From positions 1-64,000 of the forward strand of contig JANRKD010000011.1 in the NCBI GenBank assembly GCA_033763655.1: DNA of 64,000 nucleotides. Reading direction: 5' to 3'. This DNA comes from QFOX01 sp033763655. GTDB taxonomy: Bacteria > Pseudomonadota > Alphaproteobacteria > Rickettsiales > UBA3002. Positions 40,510 through 49,830 of the stretch are shown piece after piece. The translations under genes and the position numbers were made by a program. The notes below the pieces were generated by a model. The model did not search any database and was not told the origin of the DNA. It was given only the letters and a program-made list of their open reading frames with translations. Each line of letters opens with the position of its first letter. Within the stretch, counting starts at the first letter, position 1.

Positions 40510-41584
40510 TCCCGTGGAAAGCCTCGCCACATTCTATCGCGGCAAGCGCGTGTTCCTGACCGGGCATACGGGCTTCAAAGGTAGCTGGATGGCCCTGCTG
40601 CTGCACACACTCGGCGCCCGGGTGTATGGCTATGCGCTGCCGCCCGAGAATATCCGTGGCTGCCTTTACGAACTGCTCGATGTCGCCAGGCTGGTGGAAA
40701 CCTCGACCTTCGGCAATGTCTGCAACTACGACGCCTTCCGCGACGCCCTCATCGCCGCCAAGCCCGACATCATCCTCCACATGGCGGCGCAACCGCTGGT
40801 CAAAGCCTCGTATGCCGACCCACGCACCACCTACCTTTCCAACGTCATGGGCAGCGTCAATCTGTTTGAAATCGTGCGCAGCGGCGGCCTGCGCGCCAGC
40901 ATCGTCAACGTCACCACCGACAAATGCTACGAAAACCGCGATTGGGTCTGGCCGTATCGCGAAAACGACGCGCTCGGTGGGCACGACCCCTACTCCGCCT
41001 CGAAAGCCTGCGCCGAGATCATCACCCGATCCTACCGCGACTCTTTCTTCCGCAAATCCGGCGTGCTACTGGCCTCGGCGCGGGCGGGTAACGTCATCGG
41101 CGGCGGCGATTTCTCGGCCGATCGCATCATCCCCGACATCGTGGCGGCGGTGTCAAAGGATGCGACCGTCACCCTGCGCTCTCCCTCCGCCATCCGCCCC
41201 TGGCAGCATGTGCTCGAAGTCATCACCGGCTACCTGATGCTGGCGCAACGACTGCATACGCAGGGCGACGCGTTCGCGCAGGCCTATAATTTCGGGCCGG
41301 ACGATTTCCACCCGATTACGGTCGAGGCCTTAACCAAAATCTTCATCGACACGCTCGGGCGCGGCGATTACACCATCCAGCCCGACCCGAACCTGCATGA
41401 AACGCACCTCCTGCGCCTCGATAACAGCAAGGTAAAAAAAGAGCTGGGCTGGAAACCACGCTATTCGCAGGAAGAGGCCATCCACCTCACCGCCGATTGG
41501 TTTGCCGCCTATCTTGCGCAGAAAGACATGCGCGCCGCGACACAGCAGCAGGCTGTGGATTACCTGGGCCTACTGGCTGCCTGA
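40502..41584 (+). CDS. rfbG: CDP-glucose 4,6-dehydratase
   Basis: 360 aa, extended short-chain dehydrogenase. NAD-binding TGHTGFKGSWMALLL, catalytic Tyr/Lys in DPYSASKACAE and the Thr in VTTDKCYEN. It converts CDP-glucose to CDP-4-keto-6-deoxyglucose. Coupled to rfbF. Convergent with the membrane glycosyltransferase gene. Confidence 0.93.
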   Translation: MNNPVESLATFYRGKRVFLTGHTGFKGSWMALLLHTLGARVYGYALPPENIRGCLYELLDVARLVETSTFGNVCNYDAFRDALIAAKPDIILHMAAQPLVKASYADPRTTYLSNVMGSVNLFEIVRSGGLRASIVNVTTDKCYENRDWVWPYRENDALGGHDPYSASKACAEIITRSYRDSFFRKSGVLLASARAGNVIGGGDFSADRIIPDIVAAVSKDATVTLRSPSAIRPWQHVLEVITGYLMLAQRLHTQGDAFAQAYNFGPDDFHPITVEALTKIFIDTLGRGDYTIQPDPNLHETHLLRLDNSKVKKELGWKPRYSQEEAIHLTADWFAAYLAQKDMRAATQQQAVDYLGLLAA

Positions 41585-41587
41585 CGC

Positions 41588-43204
41588 TTATTTCCTGAAA
41601 ACCGAGACGGTAAACCCGTTCGCCGTAAATTGGGCGACACGGTGCAGATGGTGCTCGCGCACATACTGTGCGAGCCGCTGGGTTTCTTTGAACGGCTTGC
41701 CATTTACTTCATACTGCTCGTTGAACATCACATAATTCGGCGCGAACTCCTCGATATGGTCGGTGCCGCACCCTGTCCAATAGTGGCAACCGCGCTCCTT
41801 CAGGCCCGAGGGCGCCGCCACGAAATGGTCAAAGGCGAGTTTGTCGTCCTTCGTCAGCGTTTTTTGGATGTAATCATAGCTCATGTAGGCGACGGAATCC
41901 TTATACTCCAGCCGGTCGATCAGCCGTGGCACCATCGTATAGAGATTCCAGCCGAGGGATAAAATGGCAAGGTAGGCAAATGCCACCCGCGCCGACGCCC
42001 GCAGCCAACGCGCCCGCAAAGTTCCGGCAAACGCAACCACAGCCAGCAGGTTGATAATCAGGAATGGGTAAATCGGCTGCAGGTAGCCCGGGGTGATGAA
42101 CAATCGGTTCAGCACCACCACCAGCGCGAGGATAGCAGCCACGCCAAGGCCATTGACCAGCACCAGCAGGGCCGCCGCTTCGCGCCGTGCCGCATAGCGA
42201 CGCAGGGCCACCAGAACGGCGCAGGGCACCAGCAGGGCCGAGAGCATCAGCAACGGCAGGCCACGAAACACCGCCATCCATTGCGGCAGCGTTTTGTCGA
42301 ACGACTGAGCATATTCACCGACCACAAAACCACCGAGCACCTGCTGGTATTTGATAAACTGGTCGGGCTGTAAAATGGCAAACGGGTGAATAAAAAACAG
42401 TATCCCGAAGGCAAGCGCCGCCGTGGAACAAAAAATCCGGCGGAACTCGCGGGTCAGGATACGCGCCCGGTACGTCATGTTTGTGGAGACGCAGTAATAA
42501 TGAAAAAACAGGAACAGCACCGGCAGCGCCGTAAAGAAATAAATCTGCTTGCTCAGCGCCGCCAGCACCAGCGCCGCCAACCCCACGATATAGGCGCGGT
42601 GATCCGATGGTTTGGCCATAAACCCCAGCAGCGCGAGAACCCCGAGCAGCAGGAACAGTAAGCCCGTGCTCTCCGGGTGGATGGTATAAAAGAAGGTATA
42701 GCAGGCCGGCGAGGTGATATAGAGCATCACCCCGACAAAGGGCAGAAACACGCCCGCAAACAAGCGGCGCAGCAGCACATAAAATGCCGCCATCGAGCCA
42801 AGGCCGATGATAAACAGAATCAGCCGGATACCGAAATAGAGGGCGAATTTGCTTTCGCTCCCGGCGATGAGGCCAAAGAGATGAATCGGCTGCAGCAGAA
42901 AGAAATTGATGGCAAAGAACGTCCAGCCATAGAACTTGCTGTGGTAGCCCTCATGCATGTTGTAGCTGCGCAGCAGATCTTCAATCGCATGCACATGGCT
43001 GCCGGGGTCGGATTCATAGCCACTAATCAGCCCGACATCCTCGATGACGACAAAGGCATGCGGCAAATAAAGGGCGGTAAAAATTGCCACCAGCAACCAG
43101 AAAACCCGATCCGCAGCGAGGCGCGGCCAAACTGCGGCGGCGCTATCCGCCACATAACGCGTGTAGGGGCCAAGCATGCCGGTCATCCGCTGTATCCACC
43201 GCAT
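41588..43204 (-). CDS. Polytopic membrane glycosyltransferase (GtrC/GT-C type)
   Basis: 538 aa from ATG 43204, with AGGTGG 5 bases upstream. About ten hydrophobic helices and an N-terminal periplasmic loop with acidic residues (VGLISGYESDPGSHVHAIEDLL), followed by HEGYHSKFYGW, typical of GT-C enzymes that use polyprenyl-phosphate sugars (dolichol-mannose/ArnT-like). The C-terminus is a soluble domain of some 90 residues. With GtrA and GtrB encoded nearby it may be the third partner of an O-antigen modification system. Confidence 0.75.
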   Translation of the reverse strand: MRWIQRMTGMLGPYTRYVADSAAAVWPRLAADRVFWLLVAIFTALYLPHAFVVIEDVGLISGYESDPGSHVHAIEDLLRSYNMHEGYHSKFYGWTFFAINFFLLQPIHLFGLIAGSESKFALYFGIRLILFIIGLGSMAAFYVLLRRLFAGVFLPFVGVMLYITSPACYTFFYTIHPESTGLLFLLLGVLALLGFMAKPSDHRAYIVGLAALVLAALSKQIYFFTALPVLFLFFHYYCVSTNMTYRARILTREFRRIFCSTAALAFGILFFIHPFAILQPDQFIKYQQVLGGFVVGEYAQSFDKTLPQWMAVFRGLPLLMLSALLVPCAVLVALRRYAARREAAALLVLVNGLGVAAILALVVVLNRLFITPGYLQPIYPFLIINLLAVVAFAGTLRARWLRASARVAFAYLAILSLGWNLYTMVPRLIDRLEYKDSVAYMSYDYIQKTLTKDDKLAFDHFVAAPSGLKERGCHYWTGCGTDHIEEFAPNYVMFNEQYEVNGKPFKETQRLAQYVREHHLHRVAQFTANGFTVSVFRK

Positions 43205-43350
43205 CCTGCCCACCTGACTGAAGCCTTGTTATCCCCGGCCACCATTCCAGTGGACGAACGCAATTTCAGCCTATAAATTGCACCTGCCCAGTCAAGCGCT
43301 ATATCGCAAACGGGGCGGATATAGTTATTTGAATTGAGGATAGGCGTGCT

Positions 43351-45126
43351 ATGAACGGCTCGGAATACGTCGCAGAGTTTCTCCGCCAGCGCGGCGTCAC
43401 CAATGTCTTCCTGATGACCGGCGGCGCCTGCGCGTTCATCATCGACGCGATCGAACGCAATCCCGGCATTGGCTACACCTGCTTTCACCACGAGCAGGCC
43501 GCAGCCATGGCGGCGGATGCCGTCTGGCGCACCGAGCCGGGCAAGGTCGGAGTGACCGTGGCTACCTCCGGCCCCGGTGCCACCAACCTCATCACCGGCA
43601 TTGCCTGCTCGTATTTCGATTCGACGCCGTCGTTTCACATCACGGGACAGGTCAACCAGCTTGAAAGCGCCAAATACCTCGATGCCAAAGTGCGTCAGGC
43701 AGGCTTTCAGGAAACCAATATCGTCGATATGGTGCGCCCCATCACCAAATATGCGGTGCAGGTAAAAACTGCGGAGGATTTACGCCGCGAGATGGAAAAG
43801 GCGTGGAACATCGCCATCACCGACCGCAAAGGCCCGGTGCTGATCGACATCCCGATGAACATTCAGCAGATTGAAATGGGGGATAGTATTCACTACAGCG
43901 CCCCTATCATTGAACACCGCACACCGGCACAAAACCAATCCATCGCCGAGCAAATCAACCGCTTCTTCGCCGGAGCCGAACGCCCGCTCGTGCTCTTTGG
44001 CGCAGGGGTCGGGCTGGCCGGTGCGGGCGAGGCCGTGCAGCAGTTCCTCGACGCCCACGCGATTCCTTTCGTCGCCAGCTGGAACGGCATGACGCATTTC
44101 GATAACCGCTCGCCGAATTATTTTGGCACCATCGGCGTCTATGGCAATCGAGGCGCCAACAGCCTGATCCAGAATTGCGATCGTCTGCTGGTGCTTGGCA
44201 GCCGTCTGGATAACCGCCAACGCGGAGCCAACACCAAAAACTTCGCTATCGGCGCGAAAGTGCTGGTTATCGACGTCGATGCCGAAGAACTACGTAAATA
44301 TGCGGTCGATGGCTACGACACTATCCACGCAAATTTGCACGATTTTGGCGACGTCCTGGCTGATGTTGTCACTCCGCCGCAATCGGCGCCATGGCGCAGC
44401 TACCTGCGCGACATTCACACCCGCTATTATGGCCGCGACATCAGCGAATTCTCGACACGCAGTGGCACGCTGTCGCCGTACCAGACCTTGCAGGCAATGG
44501 CACCGTTCATCGAGGAGGACGCCATCATCATCGGCGATACGGGCGCGGCCATGTGCTGGCTCTTCCAAACCTTCCTGCGCAGCGGGCAGACCGTATTCAC
44601 CGCAGGCGGCAACTCACCCATGGGCTATGCCTTGCCCGCTGCCATCGGCGCAGCCTTGCTGCATCCCACACGGCAGGTGATTGCGCTTCTGGGCGACGGC
44701 GGCATGCAACTCAACATTCAGGAATTGCAAACCGTCAAGGCCCACAATCTCAATATCACCGTCATTGTGATGAATAACGGCGGCTACGGCATCATCAAGC
44801 AGTTTCAGGATATGAACTTCGCCGGGCGTTATGCGGCGACGGGACATGGCTACAGCAGCCCGGATTTCGGGGCGGTCACGCGCGCCTATGGCCTTAACTA
44901 CCGCAAAATGGAAACGCTGGCGGATGTCAGCGCGGAACTTTTCACCCACCCGCACGCGCAGGTGGTGGATGTTATCATTCACCCCAATACCGTACTTGAG
45001 CCCAAACTCGAATTAGGCAACCCGCTGCACAACCAGTTCCCTTACGTCAGCGACGAAGAATTCCTCGCCAACAACCCGTTTGTCGCCGACAAGAGCCGCA
45101 AAAACACCCCCGACACGCCACGCTAG
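43351..45126 (+). CDS. Thiamine-diphosphate-dependent enzyme (acetolactate synthase/YerE-like)
   Basis: 591 aa. ThDP enzyme fold with catalytic Glu48 (FHHEQAAAMAADAV), FAD-type middle domain and ThDP/Mg motif GDGG...NN (LLGDGGMQLNIQELQTV to VIVMNNGGYGI). Similar to acetohydroxy acid synthase, but in a CDP-sugar locus without a regulatory subunit. YerE is such an enzyme and adds a two-carbon unit from pyruvate to CDP-3,6-dideoxy-4-ketohexose. A YerE-like branching role is my inference. It overlaps the gtrA-like gene by 4 bases. Confidence 0.82.
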   Translation: MNGSEYVAEFLRQRGVTNVFLMTGGACAFIIDAIERNPGIGYTCFHHEQAAAMAADAVWRTEPGKVGVTVATSGPGATNLITGIACSYFDSTPSFHITGQVNQLESAKYLDAKVRQAGFQETNIVDMVRPITKYAVQVKTAEDLRREMEKAWNIAITDRKGPVLIDIPMNIQQIEMGDSIHYSAPIIEHRTPAQNQSIAEQINRFFAGAERPLVLFGAGVGLAGAGEAVQQFLDAHAIPFVASWNGMTHFDNRSPNYFGTIGVYGNRGANSLIQNCDRLLVLGSRLDNRQRGANTKNFAIGAKVLVIDVDAEELRKYAVDGYDTIHANLHDFGDVLADVVTPPQSAPWRSYLRDIHTRYYGRDISEFSTRSGTLSPYQTLQAMAPFIEEDAIIIGDTGAAMCWLFQTFLRSGQTVFTAGGNSPMGYALPAAIGAALLHPTRQVIALLGDGGMQLNIQELQTVKAHNLNITVIVMNNGGYGIIKQFQDMNFAGRYAATGHGYSSPDFGAVTRAYGLNYRKMETLADVSAELFTHPHAQVVDVIIHPNTVLEPKLELGNPLHNQFPYVSDEEFLANNPFVADKSRKNTPDTPR

Positions 45127-45536
45127 CGAATCGGCGAGAATGAGAATTTTTTGTGAAGCACATAGCCTGCAGCAGCGATAAAAACCGTGCAGTAAAACTG
45201 CGCTAAAATAACCCGCACGCCGGCTCCATCGACCAGTAATTTCAACAGCAGCATGTTCACCGCCAGCAACACAAGGTAGGACACGGTGCAGCGCGCATAT
45301 TCGCGCATCAGGTTGCCCCGGGTGCGAAACACCAGATACTTCAGCACCAGGAAAGCATTGGCCACCGCGATGAAGAAATTGAGGGTAAGCACGGCGAGGT
45401 AATGCATGTGTGCGCCCAGCCAAAGCTGCAACAGCGCAAAGCTGACAAACCCAAATGCCGTATTATACCCCCCCGCGAGCACATAGCGTACCGGCTGCGG
45501 CAACCGGCTGAACCGCTGGTAGAGGGCGGCAATCAC
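45123..45536 (-). CDS. GtrA-family flippase
   Basis: 137 aa, four membrane helices. Start LPQPVRYVLAGGYNTAFGFVSFALLQ matches GtrA, which flips the undecaprenyl-phosphate sugar made by GtrB across the inner membrane. Overlaps the GtrB-like gene by 4 bases. Confidence 0.86.
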   Translation of the reverse strand: MIAALYQRFSRLPQPVRYVLAGGYNTAFGFVSFALLQLWLGAHMHYLAVLTLNFFIAVANAFLVLKYLVFRTRGNLMREYARCTVSYLVLLAVNMLLLKLLVDGAGVRVILAQFYCTVFIAAAGYVLHKKFSFSPIR

Positions 45537-46480
45537 TTCGTAATCCCAACCAATTCATCGACAATGAACAGCGGGCGCCCCTTCACCTCGCTGTAAATCA
45601 GCGCGACATATTCACCAAGGATGCCAATCAGCAAAAACAGAATGCTGAAAAGGAACAGCATCGCGAGCACAATCGTGCCAAAACCACTGAACGGGAAATT
45701 GTCGAAGAACAGGTATTGCATCAGGAAATAGAGGATGGCGAGGAACGACAATGCCGACGTCACCCCGCCCAGAATGCTGGCAATCTTGAGCGGAAAATTC
45801 GAGTACGAAAAAATACCTTTCAGTGCCAGCGCCAGCACCACCAGCGTCGAGGCCTTGGACTCCCCGCCCGCACGTTGCAGATTGCGATCATAGGGGATGC
45901 CGATGGATTTATAGTTCAGCCACGAAAACAACCCGCGCAGGAAGCGGTTTTTCTCGGTGATGGCATTAATTTCCTGATACACTTGCCGGTCAACCAGTCG
46001 AAAATCGGCCACATTCTTTGGCACCACATTGTTGGTCAGTTTGTTAATCAGCATGTAGAACATTTTGGAATTGAACTTGCGCAGGCGGCTGCCCTGACGC
46101 TGGCGGGTGATGCCATACACATGCTTGTAGCCCTCCTCCCACTTCGCGATGAATTCGCGCATCAAATGTGGTGGGTCCTCAAGGTCGGCATAGGTGATGA
46201 TGCAGGCATCGCCGCGCACGAAATGCAGCCCGGCAGTAATCCCTCCTTCACCGCCGCAATTGCGGGTCAGCTTCACCACTTTGAAGCGCGGGTCGCGTTT
46301 ATTGAGCGCCACCAGCATGGGGTAAGTGTTATCGTAGGAGCCGTTCTCGACAATCACCACCTCGAAATCATAGGCGGGGATGGTATCAATCACCGCCGTC
46401 AGCCCCTGATAGAGCAGCTCGATACACTCTTCCTCGTTATAGGCCGGGATGACGATGGATATGAGCTTCTTTGCCATCAT
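45533..46480 (-). CDS. GtrB-like undecaprenyl-phosphate glycosyltransferase (GT2)
   Basis: 315 aa. GT2 domain 1-225 (VIPAYNEEECIELLYQGL; VIVENGSYDNTYPML; DADLEDPP-type motif ITYADLEDPPHLM) and two C-terminal membrane helices (about 235-295). The GRPLFIVDEL end is typical of GtrB. It transfers a sugar to undecaprenyl phosphate for flipping by GtrA. Overlaps the DegT gene upstream by 4 bases. Confidence 0.9.
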   Translation of the reverse strand: MMAKKLISIVIPAYNEEECIELLYQGLTAVIDTIPAYDFEVVIVENGSYDNTYPMLVALNKRDPRFKVVKLTRNCGGEGGITAGLHFVRGDACIITYADLEDPPHLMREFIAKWEEGYKHVYGITRQRQGSRLRKFNSKMFYMLINKLTNNVVPKNVADFRLVDRQVYQEINAITEKNRFLRGLFSWLNYKSIGIPYDRNLQRAGGESKASTLVVLALALKGIFSYSNFPLKIASILGGVTSALSFLAILYFLMQYLFFDNFPFSGFGTIVLAMLFLFSILFLLIGILGEYVALIYSEVKGRPLFIVDELVGITK

Positions 46481-47697
46481 TGCGCCTTTGCCATGCGCGG
46501 AGCGAACTGTGCAAGGAACCCTTCGATATGCTCATGCATGTAGGTAATCATCGCCTCCGTCAGCCCATGGTGGCAGGCCAGCAGCACGCCGCTGCGCATC
46601 ACCGTATCGGCATTGGCCAGCCCGGCGGGCGAAATCCGCATGGTGAGGTTTTTATAGCCCGGCTGACGGGTGATATTGCCCGAGAACACCGTGCGCGTCT
46701 GAATGGCCTGCTTCTCAAGGTAAATCTGGAATTCGCGGCGGCGGAACGGGGCGTCCTCACGAATCTGCACCGGATAGGCCAACCACCCCGTGCGCGACCC
46801 TTCGGTCTGTTTTGGTAAGATAAAGAACTCCTCGTGCCGCTTGAAAAACGCCGTCTGCGTCGCGAAGTTTTTCTCGCGCGTGCGGATGTTGCTTTCCAGA
46901 TCATCGAGCTGGACAAGACCAAATGCCGCGCCGATTTCCGAGCCTTCGAGGTTATAGCCGATGCGCTCAAAAATGAACTTCGCGTCGTATTCGACACCAT
47001 CAACATCAACATTAAAGCGGTTCTCAATCGCCTCGCTTTTCTCGTTGAACACCGAGGACGACCGACCCCAGGAACGCAACAGCTTAGCCGCCTTCAGCAA
47101 TTCCGGGTCGTTGAGCGTCAGCATGCCGCCATTGCCCGCGCAATTGATGATATGCGAGCCATAAAAACTCGTAATCGACCAGTCGCTCCAGTGGCCGCTG
47201 GATTGGCCGTGCAGGGTGGCGCCGAGCGTATCCGCCGAATCCTCGATGACCTTGAGGTTGTGGCGCTTCGCAATGGCGGAAATCTTATCCCACTCGCAAA
47301 GATTGCCAAGCAGGTTGGGTGCGAGGATAGCAACGGTTTTATCGGTAACCATCTCCTCGATTTTACTGACATCCACGCAGTAATCATTCGTCCCGACATC
47401 GACAAAGACCGGCACCAGGCCCGATTTTACGATACAGCCAACCGTAGTTGAGAAAGTCAGCGCCGGAGTGATGACCTCACTCCCCGGTGCAAACCCCATC
47501 GCCTCCATACCGATATAGAGCGCCGAGGAGCCGGAGTTGACAAATACCCCGTGTTTTTTATCAAACAGCGCTGCAATGCGCGCCTCGAACTGGCTGGCAT
47601 ATTTGCCCATCTGCGTGCCTTCGTTCAGGCATTTCACGACGGCATCAATTTCTTTCTGGCCATAAACGGTTTTGGCGTAGGCGACTTTCGGTTGCAT
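46477..47697 (-). CDS. DegT-family 3-dehydratase-like protein with catalytic His
   Basis: 406 aa. PLP fold of the DegT/DnrJ/EryC1 family, but the Schiff-base Lys position is His182 (TSFYGSHIINCAGNGG), as in CDP-4-keto-6-deoxyglucose-3-dehydrase (E1/RfbH) and ColD. The [2Fe-2S] cysteine stretch of RfbH is replaced by RSWGRSSSVFNEK, so like ColD it would work without an iron-sulfur reductase. Predicted reaction: removal of the C3 hydroxyl from a CDP- or GDP-4-keto-6-deoxyhexose, using PMP. Same operon as GtrB and GtrA. Confidence 0.85.
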   Translation of the reverse strand: MQPKVAYAKTVYGQKEIDAVVKCLNEGTQMGKYASQFEARIAALFDKKHGVFVNSGSSALYIGMEAMGFAPGSEVITPALTFSTTVGCIVKSGLVPVFVDVGTNDYCVDVSKIEEMVTDKTVAILAPNLLGNLCEWDKISAIAKRHNLKVIEDSADTLGATLHGQSSGHWSDWSITSFYGSHIINCAGNGGMLTLNDPELLKAAKLLRSWGRSSSVFNEKSEAIENRFNVDVDGVEYDAKFIFERIGYNLEGSEIGAAFGLVQLDDLESNIRTREKNFATQTAFFKRHEEFFILPKQTEGSRTGWLAYPVQIREDAPFRRREFQIYLEKQAIQTRTVFSGNITRQPGYKNLTMRISPAGLANADTVMRSGVLLACHHGLTEAMITYMHEHIEGFLAQFAPRMAKAQ

Positions 47698-47892
47698 AAA
47701 ACCCTTTGAAACTTGAGGTTACAAAACACGGGCAACTTAGTTTTAGAAAAAGCCCGTAGCAAGCTAAATACATCGCCCCCGCCTACGGATAGCTGCCGCC
47801 GGGCATTTGCAGAGTGGTCGATTATGAAAAAGAATAATTGTTCAAAAGATTATTCGCTTTAAGATGGGGGCTTCGCATTGGAAGGGGACGTA

Positions 47893-49233
47893 ATGGGAAT
47901 CTACGAACCGGATTTGAAGGAAGCGGAAAAATTACCGAAAACTCCCCGTCCGGCGCGTGGGGGGGATAAAACCGCTCTTTCCATCATGCCGCTGGAGTCG
48001 CCCCGCAAGGGCACGCTCCATTGCGCCGGTTGCGGTGCCGCCTCGGCGATGCACCCGGTGGTAAATCTGGGCACCACCCCGCTGGCCAACAGCTATATAG
48101 CCCCCGGGGATGTCACCCACGCCGAAGCCTGCTACCCCTTACGCGCCTATGTCTGCGCCGATTGCTGGCTGGTACAGGTGCCGCCGGTGGTCACGCCCGA
48201 GCATATCTTCGGCGACTACGCCTATTTTTCCTCCTTCTCCGAAACCTGGCAGGCCCACTGCGCCGCCTATGCCGCAATGCTGATTGACCGCCTGCACCTC
48301 ACCACCGCCTCGCAAATCATCGAGATCGCCAGCAACGACGGCATCCTGTTGCAGCAGTTCCAGCGCGCGGGCATGGGCGTGCTGGGCATCGAGCCTGCCC
48401 GCAACATCGCCACCCATGCGAATGCCCGTCATATCCCCACCCGCACGCTATTTTTCGGAAGCAACACCGCCCGCCGTCTGGTAAAAGAAGGCCTGCACGC
48501 CGATGTCATTATTGCCAACAACGTGCTGGCGCATGTGCCCGACCTGCACGACTTCATCGCGGGCTTTGCCATCCTCCTCAAGCCGGGTGGCACCATCACG
48601 TTCGAGTTCCCGCACCTGCTCGAAATGCTCCACCATACGCAGTTCGATACGATTTATCATGAGCATTTCTCGTACCTGTCACTCACCGCGCTTGCGCCGC
48701 TGCTCGCACGCCACGGGCTGGTGATGGCCGATGTCGAGCAACTGCCCATCCATGGCGGCTCGCTGCGCCTTTTCGTGCGTCACCAAGGGGCGGCGGTGCT
48801 GCCTGCCGTCGCCGCATTGCAGCGCGAGGAGGAAGCCTTCGGCCTGACCCAACTGGCGGTATACTCGGCATTCGAGGCGAGCATGCAGCGCGCGCGCGAT
48901 GAACTGCTCGCAACCCTGAACCGCCTGCGTGCAGCGGGAAAACGCATCGCAGCCTATGGCGCGCCCGCCAAAGGCAACACGCTGCTCAATTACTGCGGCA
49001 TCACCACGCAGCAGGTGGCCTACACGGTCGATCTCAACCCTAAAAAGCAAGGCTGCCTGCTGCCCGGAAGCCGCCTGCCGGTTTACGCACCCGCGCATCT
49101 TCTTGCCGATAAGCCCGACGTGGTTTTTATCCTGCCGTGGAACATTGCCGACGAGGTGATGGAGCAGATGCAAGGCATCCGCGCATGGGGTGGCCAGTTC
49201 CTCATTGCCTCGCCGCAGGTGCAACTCCTATAA
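47893..49233 (+). CDS. Sugar C-methyltransferase with N-terminal zinc domain
   Basis: 446 aa from ATG 47893, with AAGGGG 5 bases upstream. N-terminal Zn-binding domain (CAGCG near residue 45 and CADCW near 90), SAM-binding core (IIEIASNDGILLQQFQ), the IYHEHFSYLS motif of sugar C-methyltransferases (PF08421/PF08484, cf. TylC3), and a C-terminal NAD-like domain (IAAYGAPAKGNTLLNYCG). Likely adds a methyl branch at C3 of an NDP-4-keto-sugar. Overlaps the epimerase gene tail-to-tail by 6 bases. Confidence 0.88.
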   Translation: MGIYEPDLKEAEKLPKTPRPARGGDKTALSIMPLESPRKGTLHCAGCGAASAMHPVVNLGTTPLANSYIAPGDVTHAEACYPLRAYVCADCWLVQVPPVVTPEHIFGDYAYFSSFSETWQAHCAAYAAMLIDRLHLTTASQIIEIASNDGILLQQFQRAGMGVLGIEPARNIATHANARHIPTRTLFFGSNTARRLVKEGLHADVIIANNVLAHVPDLHDFIAGFAILLKPGGTITFEFPHLLEMLHHTQFDTIYHEHFSYLSLTALAPLLARHGLVMADVEQLPIHGGSLRLFVRHQGAAVLPAVAALQREEEAFGLTQLAVYSAFEASMQRARDELLATLNRLRAAGKRIAAYGAPAKGNTLLNYCGITTQQVAYTVDLNPKKQGCLLPGSRLPVYAPAHLLADKPDVVFILPWNIADEVMEQMQGIRAWGGQFLIASPQVQLL

Positions 49234-49758
49234 TAGCCAATCCGGGAAGCTCGCATCCCGCGACGAAATAACCTGCATTTCGCCGGGCCATTCGATGCCA
49301 AATTTCGGGTCGTTCCAGCGCACGCCCTGCTGCAATGTTTCGATGTAGGGCTGGGTGATGTGGTATTCAATTTCGCTATCGTCCTGAAGCGTCATGAAGC
49401 CGTGGGCGACCCCGGCGGGCAAATAGAGCATGACCGGCGCATCCGCATGCAGGGTGGCAGCAAAATGCTGCAGATAGGTAGGCGAATCCGGGCGCATATC
49501 GACCATGACATCGTAGATGCTGCCGCGCGTACAGCGCAGCAGCTTCACCTCGCCATGCGGCGGTGCCTGGAAATGCAGGCCACGCACGGTGCCGCGCTGC
49601 GTATTGCTCGAAACCACCTGCTGGAAAAAATCCGTTTCCAGCCCCTGTTTCGCAAACAGCGCCTTGTCGAACAGCCGCACGAAACTGCCGCGCGCATCGA
49701 CGCTGGGGGCGGCGGTAATCCGCCACGCGCCTTGCAGGAATAACGGCTCGAACTGCAT
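49228..49758 (-). CDS. dTDP-4-dehydrorhamnose 3,5-epimerase-like enzyme
   Basis: 176 aa from ATG 49758, preceded by AAGGGAAAG. RmlC fold: DARGSFVRLFDK, the catalytic His62 in RGLHFQ, the Arg/Lys motif KLLRCTRGSIYDVMVD and AGVAHGFM. RmlC epimerises 4-keto-6-deoxy sugars. No rmlA, rmlB or rmlD occurs in the window, so the substrate may be the CDP-4-keto sugar or a sugar made elsewhere. Divergent from the radical SAM gene. Confidence 0.88.
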   Translation of the reverse strand: MQFEPLFLQGAWRITAAPSVDARGSFVRLFDKALFAKQGLETDFFQQVVSSNTQRGTVRGLHFQAPPHGEVKLLRCTRGSIYDVMVDMRPDSPTYLQHFAATLHADAPVMLYLPAGVAHGFMTLQDDSEIEYHITQPYIETLQQGVRWNDPKFGIEWPGEMQVISSRDASFPDWLL

Positions 49759-49830
49759 AAAAATCTTTCCCTTTGAGCATTCCGGCTTATAGTCTGAACC
49801 GTATCTGTTATAGGTGGAATCAGGGGTTCT

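Noticed and set aside
43351..45126. Housekeeping acetolactate synthase for branched-chain amino acids
   Set aside because: No regulatory subunit or ilvC gene nearby and it is enclosed by sugar genes; a sugar-branching role is more likely, though not proven.
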